18,859 nt of DNA from UBA9715 sp003452695 (GTDB taxonomy: Bacteria; Actinomycetota; Coriobacteriia; Coriobacteriales; Eggerthellaceae), in the NCBI GenBank assembly GCA_946625225.1, contig CAMOTA010000048.1:1-18859 (forward strand), given 5' to 3'. Both the position numbers and the translations under genes were made by a program. Numbering within the stretch: position 1 is the first letter of the stretch; every line of letters starts with the position of its first letter. Below the pieces are notes generated by a model. It was given only the letters and a program-made list of their open reading frames with translations. It ran no database searches and was not told where the DNA came from. This document shows, piece by piece, positions 13,437 through 18,859 of this stretch.

Positions 13437-15416
13437 ATGATGCGCGATTGCGAACAGGGCGGCTTGGCTGCGGGCGTACTGCGGGAGCGTTTCGGGTACG
13501 AGTCGTTCCGCCCAGGGCAAGAGAGCCTTGTGAATGCAATCCTGAACGGCGCAGACGCTTTGGGCGTTATGCCAACGGGCGCCGGCAAGTCCCTGTGCTA
13601 CCAGGTCCCCGCGCTTTGCTTCACAGAGGACGAACGGCGCCGCCGCGGGCCGAGCATCGTGATATCGCCGCTGGTGTCGCTGATGAACGACCAGGTAAGC
13701 GCATTGGTCGCAGTCGGGATTCCCGCGGCGTACCTGAATTCCCAGCTTTCCTCGTCCAAGCAATGGGAAGTGATCGACCGCGCACGCGAAGGTTCCTACG
13801 CCCTAATGTACGTGGCACCGGAACGGCTTGCCGACCCGCGCTTCCTGGCATTTGCCGCCGAAGCCGCGATTCCCCTGATAGCCGTGGACGAAGCTCATTG
13901 CGTATCGCAGTGGGGGCAAGATTTTCGCCCTTCGTACCTGGGCATAGCCGATTTCATCGCCAGCTTGCCCATGCGCCCCGTCGTTGCGGCTTTCACGGCA
14001 ACCGCAACGCCGCGCGTGGCAGAGGATATCGTGCGCCTGCTCGGCTTGCACGACCCGCTTCGCGTGACCACCGGTTTCGACCGGCCGAATCTGCGCTTCG
14101 AAGTGGAACAGCTCAGCGACAAGCGCAAGATCGCCCGCATAGCTTCGTGGGCGCTGGCACATGAAGACGAGAGCGGCATCGTCTACTGCTCCACGCGCAA
14201 GGACACCGAACGCGTTCACGAGGCCCTCGTCGCCGCAGGCGTGCGCGCCACGCGCTACCATGCAGGGCTGTCCCCGCGCGAACGCGGCGAGAACCAGCGC
14301 GCATTCGTTCACGACGATGCACCTGTCATGGTGGCGACGAACGCCTTCGGCATGGGCATAGACAAATCGAACGTGCGCTACGTCATCCACCATAACATGC
14401 CGGGCAGCCTGGAGGCGTACTATCAGGAAGCGGGCCGCGCGGGACGCGACGGCGAGCCTGCAAATTGCCTGCTCCTGTGGAACGACGGCGATATCGCCAC
14501 CTGCCGTTATTTCATCGAGCAGGAATCGGGAAACGAGGCGCTCGATTACGAAGAACAGCAAGTGGTGCGCTCGTCCCGGCGTCGTCGCCTTGCGGCCATG
14601 GCCGGCTATTGCATGACCACCGAATGCTTGCGGTTCGCCATATTGCGTTATTTCGGCGAAACGGACTTCGGGTTGCCACCGATGGAAGGCGGCGGCGAAG
14701 AACCGGGTTCGGCGGGCGCCCGAGGCTGCGGCAACTGTTCGAACTGCTCGGGAGAATACGACGCCGTGGACGTTACGAAAACGGCGCGTTCCGTCATGCG
14801 CTGCGTGCACGAGCTGCGCGGCCGATTCGGCAAGGGCATCGTCTCGGATGTGCTGTGCGGTTCAAAGTCTGCCAAGATCCGCGAATGGGGGCTGGACAAG
14901 AAGCGAACCTACGACATCGTGGACGATTCCGCTTCCACGGTGAAGGAGATAATCGAGTTGCTCACCGCCGACGAGTACCTGGAAATAAGCGAGGGGCGCT
15001 ATCCCCTCGTGGGCCTCGGTCCGCGGGCGCGCGAGGCCGCTACCGACGAGTTCAGGCTATACATGAAGAGGCGCAAGCGAGCAAGCGCCGCGCGTCCGTC
15101 GGAAAGCGCGCGCAACGTCTTGCCCAACCAGGAAAGCCCATCGGCTGCGACTGCTGCCGTTGGAGCCGCAGCCGTTTCGCGCCTGAGCGAAGAAGAGCAG
15201 CAGGAGCTGTTCGGGCGGTTGCGGCAGCTTCGCAAGCGCCTGGCGGATGAAGAAGGCGTTCCGCCCTACATCGTGTTCTCCGATGCGGCGCTGCGCGGCA
15301 TGTGTGCCGCATGTCCCGCCGACGAACAGGAGTTCCTGGCGGTTAGCGGCGTCGGCCCCGTAAAGCTGAAGCGCTACGGGGCTGCTTTCCTGGGCGAGAT
15401 AAACCGCGCCCGGTAA
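13437..15416 (+). CDS. recQ: ATP-dependent DNA helicase RecQ
   Basis: 3'-5' DNA helicase of recombination and replication-fork repair. The 659-residue protein is complete: helicase lobe 1 with MPTGAGKS (45-52) and DEAHCVSQWGQDFRP (151-165); TATATP (188-192 region); lobe 2 with YHAGLSPRER and EAGRAGRDGEP; zinc-binding part with C392, C397 and CGNCSNC (C431, C434, C437); winged-helix domain (about 445-555); and an HRDC domain at the end (about 590-659, LFGRLRQLRKRLADEEGVPPYIVFSD). The aromatic-rich loop has Gln (Q161) where the family usually has His (GHDFRP). GGGG (13427-13430) six bases before ATG 13437 sets the start; a second ATG follows at once. It is 22 bases after rsmA and likely shares its transcript. 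Confidence 0.97.
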   Translation: MMRDCEQGGLAAGVLRERFGYESFRPGQESLVNAILNGADALGVMPTGAGKSLCYQVPALCFTEDERRRRGPSIVISPLVSLMNDQVSALVAVGIPAAYLNSQLSSSKQWEVIDRAREGSYALMYVAPERLADPRFLAFAAEAAIPLIAVDEAHCVSQWGQDFRPSYLGIADFIASLPMRPVVAAFTATATPRVAEDIVRLLGLHDPLRVTTGFDRPNLRFEVEQLSDKRKIARIASWALAHEDESGIVYCSTRKDTERVHEALVAAGVRATRYHAGLSPRERGENQRAFVHDDAPVMVATNAFGMGIDKSNVRYVIHHNMPGSLEAYYQEAGRAGRDGEPANCLLLWNDGDIATCRYFIEQESGNEALDYEEQQVVRSSRRRRLAAMAGYCMTTECLRFAILRYFGETDFGLPPMEGGGEEPGSAGARGCGNCSNCSGEYDAVDVTKTARSVMRCVHELRGRFGKGIVSDVLCGSKSAKIREWGLDKKRTYDIVDDSASTVKEIIELLTADEYLEISEGRYPLVGLGPRAREAATDEFRLYMKRRKRASAARPSESARNVLPNQESPSAATAAVGAAAVSRLSEEEQQELFGRLRQLRKRLADEEGVPPYIVFSDAALRGMCAACPADEQEFLAVSGVGPVKLKRYGAAFLGEINRAR

Positions 15417-15445
15417 CGAAGCCACAGGTGCTCGTTACCGGGCGC
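15406..15445. terminator. Hairpin between convergent recQ and foldase genes
   Basis: GCGCCCGGTAACGA (15406-15419) pairs perfectly over 14 bases with TCGTTACCGGGCGC (15432-15445) around a 12-base loop. The recQ stop codon TAA (15414-15416) is inside the left arm. The two flanking genes converge, so it may stop transcription from both sides. T runs are poor on either strand. Confidence 0.75.
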
Positions 15446-15473
15446 TTGTAAACCGTTGCCGGGGATGCCGCGC

Positions 15474-16772
15474 CTATTCGCTTGCCTCCGGAGCGGCCGT
15501 GCTGGAGCTCTCCGCGCTTGCGCTCGCCTCGGCGCTTCCGGCGCTCGCGCTTCCTGCGCTCGCCTCGGCGTTCTCCGCACCTTCGGTGCTTTCGGCTACG
15601 CCGGTGGTCTCGCTGGCCTCGCCAGAACCCGCTCCCTCTTCGGTGGACGTCTCGTCGGTCGAGGTCCCGCTTGCCTCGGCGGAGTTCTCCGCCTGCATCT
15701 CGTCATAGGCCTTCTGGTATTTGTCCAGCTTGATGTCGTAGGGCAGGCCCGAGGGCATGTCGTTTTGCTTGAAGTCGGCGGCCTCTTTCAGCCCGTCAAG
15801 CCATTCGGTGTAGGCCTTCTGCGAAGCCACCGAACCAGCCGCGCTTTCGATGCCCGAGCGGAAGTCGGCGGGAACCTGGTCCATGCTCGTAATCTCTTCC
15901 GGTGCCTTGTACTCGTCGGTGACCGTGATGATATGGATGCCGTACTCGCTTTCCACGAGATCGCTCACCTCGCCGACCGCAAGGTTGTTCAATGCGTCGT
16001 TATATGCGGTTACGAAGCTCGTGGTGTTCCAGCCCACATCGCCGCCCTGCTCGGCAGACGCGTCCTCTGAATACTGGCGCGCTGCATCGGCGAAGCTCAG
16101 GCTGCCGCTGTTAATCTGGTCCAGTACGTCCCGGGCCCTTGCGCGGGCGTCTTCCATGGCCGCCTCGTCGCTCGTGTCCTCCACCTTGAACAGGATGTGG
16201 GACGAGCGCTTCTTGCCATCGTAGTAGTACGGCACATACGTGTTGGCCGTTTCGATGAGCGTTTCCTCGGTTATCTCGGCACCCTCTGCAAAATGGTCGT
16301 TAAGCTGCGATGTAAGCACCTGCTCTTCCAGGAAGGCCTGGTACTGGTCGGCGGTCCATCCCGCGTTGCTAAGGGCTTCGCTCCATTTCTCGTCGGAACC
16401 GTAGTTCGACTTTATCGATTCGAGTTGCGAGTTAACCTCTTCGGTGTTCAGCTGGATGCCCAGTTCGGCTGCGCCTTCTTTCTTCAATTCGCGGTCGCGG
16501 AACGACTCGATGGTCGAGGTGCGCATCCCATCGGCGGTGTTGCCGACCATCACCAGGTAGTATCCCCAATCGTCGTCGGACGTCAGGTTGTTCTGAACGC
16601 GCATCGTGTGAATTTGCTGGGTCACGTCGTCTTCCATGATGTCGACGCCGTTCACGGTCGCCGCCGTGCCCCCGCTCGGCGTCGTGTTGTTCGAGCAAGC
16701 AACCAGCCCGCATCCGAATGCCGCGATGATTCCCACTACGATTGCGACCTTCAAGAACTTGGCTTTGTTCAT
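15474..16772 (-). CDS. Parvulin-type peptidyl-prolyl isomerase lipoprotein (PrsA/SurA-like)
   Basis: Extracytoplasmic foldase that would help exported proteins fold by proline isomerisation. The 432-residue protein has a lipoprotein signal with lipobox LVAC (C26), a helical SurA-like N-terminal region (about 36-180), and one parvulin domain (about 189-287): SSHILFKVEDTSDEAA, then SFADAARQYSEDASAEQGGDVGW and GEVSDLVESEYGIHIITV. The last 70 residues (362-432) are an acidic Glu/Ala/Ser/Thr low-complexity tail, absent from standard PrsA. Reading the - strand, AAGGAG sits eight bases before the ATG. It stands alone between recQ, which converges on it, and the divergent typA. With several secreted proteins encoded nearby, it could act on them, though such lipoproteins usually have many clients. 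Confidence 0.9.
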   Translation of the reverse strand: MNKAKFLKVAIVVGIIAAFGCGLVACSNNTTPSGGTAATVNGVDIMEDDVTQQIHTMRVQNNLTSDDDWGYYLVMVGNTADGMRTSTIESFRDRELKKEGAAELGIQLNTEEVNSQLESIKSNYGSDEKWSEALSNAGWTADQYQAFLEEQVLTSQLNDHFAEGAEITEETLIETANTYVPYYYDGKKRSSHILFKVEDTSDEAAMEDARARARDVLDQINSGSLSFADAARQYSEDASAEQGGDVGWNTTSFVTAYNDALNNLAVGEVSDLVESEYGIHIITVTDEYKAPEEITSMDQVPADFRSGIESAAGSVASQKAYTEWLDGLKEAADFKQNDMPSGLPYDIKLDKYQKAYDEMQAENSAEASGTSTDETSTEEGAGSGEASETTGVAESTEGAENAEASAGSASAGSAEASASAESSSTAAPEASE

Positions 16773-16820
16773 GTCCTATCTCCTTGCGACCCAGCGGGCG
16801 ACACGTACTTGTCGCCCAGC

Positions 16821-16837
16821 TTTTATCTCAGATAAAA
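16821..16837. promoter_or_regulatory. Perfect palindrome upstream of the foldase gene
   Basis: TTTTATCTCAGATAAAA: two 8-base arms around one C, starting 49 bases before the foldase ATG. On the - strand a -35-like GCGACA (16848-16843) would place the -10 region inside the palindrome. That position suits a repressor operator. A hairpin terminator is unlikely because no gene ends here. Confidence 0.45.
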
Positions 16838-16947
16838 CCAATTGTCGCACAGCCCCTTTTTTGCGCTTGACGGTGCACAATAAGCCCAGATTCGCTTCAC
16901 GAACGCCCGAAATATGCACCGATTGTTGCTTTTGCGGCCGCCCCGGT

Positions 16948-16971
16948 CGCTAGCCGGGCCGTAAAAGTAAC
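16948..16971 (+). repeat. Intergenic element, copy C
   Basis: CGCTAGCCGGGCCGT followed by AAAAGTAAC, closest to the copy at 1349-1373. It ends 41 bases before the typA -10 box, 22 bases less than the gap in the other two copies. The rest of 16773-17045 holds the palindrome at 16821, the typA promoter and a T-rich stretch near 16857-16862; no gene is seen. Confidence 0.4.
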
Positions 16972-17009
16972 GCATTGACTATGTGGCTTCGGGTCCCGAT
17001 GCGCCGATA

Positions 17010-17018
17010 TGCTAGAAT
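17010..17018 (+). promoter_or_regulatory. typA extended -10 box
   Basis: TGCTAGAAT, identical to the metG -10 box. The -35 is not clear; TTGACT at 16975-16980 is too far (32 bases). A nested hairpin, CGCAT (16971-16975) with ATGCG (16999-17003) enclosing TCGGGTCCCGA (16989-16999), sits where the -35 should be. The ATG follows 27 bases after the box. Confidence 0.5.
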
Positions 17019-17045
17019 CGCGAGGTTCGAGAGATAGGATGCCCC

Positions 17046-18859
17046 ATGAAACAAGACCATATCCGCAACGTCGCGATAATCGCGCACGTAGACCACGGCA
17101 AGACCACCATAGTCGACCGCCTGCTGTACACGGCGGGCGTCTTCAGGGAAAACCAGCAGGTTGCCGAACGGGTCCTGGACAGCAACGACCAGGAACGCGA
17201 GCGCGGCATCACGATTCTTTCCAAGAACATCTCCATTACCTACAAGGACGTGAAGATAAACGTGATCGACACGCCGGGGCATGCCGATTTCGGCGGCGAG
17301 GTGGAACGCGTGCTGAACATGGCGGACGGTGCGCTGCTCATCGTCGACGCTTTCGAAGGGCCCATGCCCCAGACGCGTTTCGTCTTGCGCCATGCGCTTG
17401 CCACGGGCATGCGCATCGTCGTGGTCGTGAACAAGATAGACCGTCCCGGAGCGCGCCCCCACGAGGTGGTGGACGAGGTGTTCGACCTGATGGTCGAGCT
17501 CGACGCCAGCGATGAGCAGCTGGATTTCCCCGTCGTGTTCACGTCGGCCATGGCCGGCTATGCCCGGTTCGAGCCCGAAGACGACAACATGAACATGGTG
17601 CCGCTGCTCGATACCATCTTGAAGGAAGTCCCCGCGCCCGAATGCCAGCCCGATGGCCCCATCGCGCTGCAGATCTGCACGGTGGACCATTCCAGCTTCG
17701 TCGGTCGCATCGGCGTGGGCCGCCTGCATTCCGGCACCATCCACAAGGCGGAGCAGGTGCTGGTGGTGAAGAACGACGGCACGCGCTACAACACGCAGAT
17801 AAAGCAGGTGTTCACCTTCGAGGAACTGGGCAAGAAGGAGCAGAAGGAAGTGCACGCCGGCGACATCGTGGCCGTGGTGGGCGTGGACGATGCCGATATC
17901 GGGGACATGGTCACGAGCCGCGACCATCCCGTGGTGCTGGACCCCATAAAGGTGGAGCAGCCCACCATGGCGGTGGTGTTCGAGGCGTCCACGAGCCCGC
18001 TGGTCGGGCGCGAGGGCGATATCGTGGGTTCGCGGCAGCTGCGCGAGCGCCTGCTGCGCGAGGCCGACTCGAACATATCGATGCGCATAACCGAGGTGCC
18101 CGAATCCACGGGCATGGAAGTTGCCGGGCGCGGTGTGCTGCACCTTTCGGTGCTGATGGAAACCATGCGGCGCGAGGGCTTCGAGTTCCAGGTGGGCCGC
18201 CCGCAGGTGGTGTTCAAGACCGACGAGTCCGGCGCGAAGCTCGAGCCCATCGAGGAAGCGACGGTCGACGTTCCAAGCGAATACGCCGGCAAGGCCATCG
18301 AGGTGTTCGGCAACGCCGGGGGCGAGATGACCGACATGTACCAGCGCGGCGAAGACACGCACCTGGTGTTCCGCATTCCCACGCGCGGTACGATGGGCCT
18401 GCGCACCCATTTGCTGAATGCCACGCGCGGCGAGGCAACGATGTTCCACCATTTCAGCGAATACGGCCCCTATCGCGGCGAGATGGCCCATCGCAAGAAC
18501 GGCATGATGATATCCATGAGCACGGGCAAATCGGTTGCCTATGCGCTGGACACCCTGCAAGAGCGCGGCCGGCTGTTCGTCGGCCCGGGCGAGGACTGCT
18601 ACGAGGGCATGATCGTGGGAGAGTCGGCCAAGGAAGGCGACATGGTCGTGAACGTGGAGAAGTCGAAGCAGCTGGGAAACCAGCGCTCGAGCAACGCCGA
18701 CAAGGCCATCCAGCTTACACCTCCCATCACCTTCACGCTGGAGGAAGCGCTGGAATACATCGAGGACGACGAGCTCGTGGAGGTAACCCCCAAGTCCATC
18801 CGCCTGCGCAAGCGCCTGCTGAACGCGACCGACCGCAAGAAGGCCGCCGCCGGCAAGTA
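17046..18859 (+). CDS. typA: Ribosome-associated GTPase TypA/BipA (3' end cut by the window)
   Basis: Translational GTPase that binds ribosomes and supports large-subunit assembly and growth under stress or cold. Visible motifs: G1 AHVDHGKTT (13-21), G2 RGITI (53-57), G3 DTPGHADFGG (75-84), G4 NKID (129-132) and G5 TSA. The TypA-specific phrases RVLDSNDQERERGIT, YAGKAIEVFGNAGGEM and SEYGPYRGEMAHRKNGMMIS separate it from EF-G and LepA. About 604 codons are present and family members are about 605-615 long, so only the last few codons should lie beyond 18859. ATG 17046 is preceded by a weak AGGAT site. It is transcribed away from the foldase gene. Confidence 0.97.
   Translation, partial: MKQDHIRNVAIIAHVDHGKTTIVDRLLYTAGVFRENQQVAERVLDSNDQERERGITILSKNISITYKDVKINVIDTPGHADFGGEVERVLNMADGALLIVDAFEGPMPQTRFVLRHALATGMRIVVVVNKIDRPGARPHEVVDEVFDLMVELDASDEQLDFPVVFTSAMAGYARFEPEDDNMNMVPLLDTILKEVPAPECQPDGPIALQICTVDHSSFVGRIGVGRLHSGTIHKAEQVLVVKNDGTRYNTQIKQVFTFEELGKKEQKEVHAGDIVAVVGVDDADIGDMVTSRDHPVVLDPIKVEQPTMAVVFEASTSPLVGREGDIVGSRQLRERLLREADSNISMRITEVPESTGMEVAGRGVLHLSVLMETMRREGFEFQVGRPQVVFKTDESGAKLEPIEEATVDVPSEYAGKAIEVFGNAGGEMTDMYQRGEDTHLVFRIPTRGTMGLRTHLLNATRGEATMFHHFSEYGPYRGEMAHRKNGMMISMSTGKSVAYALDTLQERGRLFVGPGEDCYEGMIVGESAKEGDMVVNVEKSKQLGNQRSSNADKAIQLTPPITFTLEEALEYIEDDELVEVTPKSIRLRKRLLNATDRKKAAAGK

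Noticed and set aside
16950..18560. Long open frame antisense to typA (536 codons)
   Set aside because: It mirrors a strongly conserved GTPase; high GC makes antisense frames open. Its translation is rich in His, Arg and Val with no recognisable domain.

Overview
The window is high-GC bacterial DNA, dense with genes and lying mostly on the + strand. I infer a member of the Coriobacteriia, probably Eggerthellaceae. The grounds are GC-rich codon use, an actinobacterial-style metG-tatD...rsmA neighbourhood, a lysozyme-like domain and CpsD-type kinase of a style I associate with that group, BspA/LRR-like surface modules, and a C-terminal signal resembling the SPxTG variants of sortase substrates. 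The genus cannot be fixed by reading alone. I see no rRNA, tRNA, insertion sequence, integrase or CRISPR array.

Layout. (1) 158-1333 is a secreted coiled-coil protein with a C-terminal lysozyme-like domain. (2) 1485-4166 holds metG and a TatD-family hydrolase. (3) 4246-9008 is a cell-surface block. It begins with a small secreted protein of 13 SPNVN/D-type pentapeptide repeats that ends in a sortase-type tail (SPQSG, hydrophobic stretch, RR). After a hairpin-rich leader come five genes almost without gaps: class B-like sortase, LytR-CpsA-Psr (LCP) protein, Wzz/CpsC-type co-polymerase adaptor, CpsD-type tyrosine kinase and CpsB-type PHP phosphatase. No glycosyltransferase, flippase or polymerase lies in the window. 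(4) 9147-11537 holds two secreted proteins, one lysine-rich with an Ig-like region and one with a transglutaminase-like domain, which share a C-terminal module of about 75 residues. (5) 11680-15416 holds an FMN reductase-like protein with a basic tail, rsmA and recQ. (6) On the - strand, 15474-16772 is a parvulin-type foldase lipoprotein. (7) typA/BipA starts at 17046 and runs off the right edge.

How it may work together (inference): the sortase would fix the repeat protein to the wall, the LCP protein would attach a glycopolymer to peptidoglycan, the CpsC/CpsD/CpsB trio would tune polymer length or export by tyrosine phosphorylation, and the two basic or transglutaminase proteins would sit in the same surface layer. 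The foldase lipoprotein and the lysozyme-like protein are also envelope proteins. The block separates metG-tatD from rsmA, genes that are often close together.

Non-coding DNA holds one strong intrinsic terminator (9989-10020), a long hairpin over the recQ stop codon, promoter-like -10 boxes before most transcription units, structured leaders before the sortase and transglutaminase genes, and a roughly 25-bp element seen three times upstream of + strand genes. Apart from coding DNA no stretch exceeds 300 bases; the longest gap (16773-17045, 273 bases) is described in its features.
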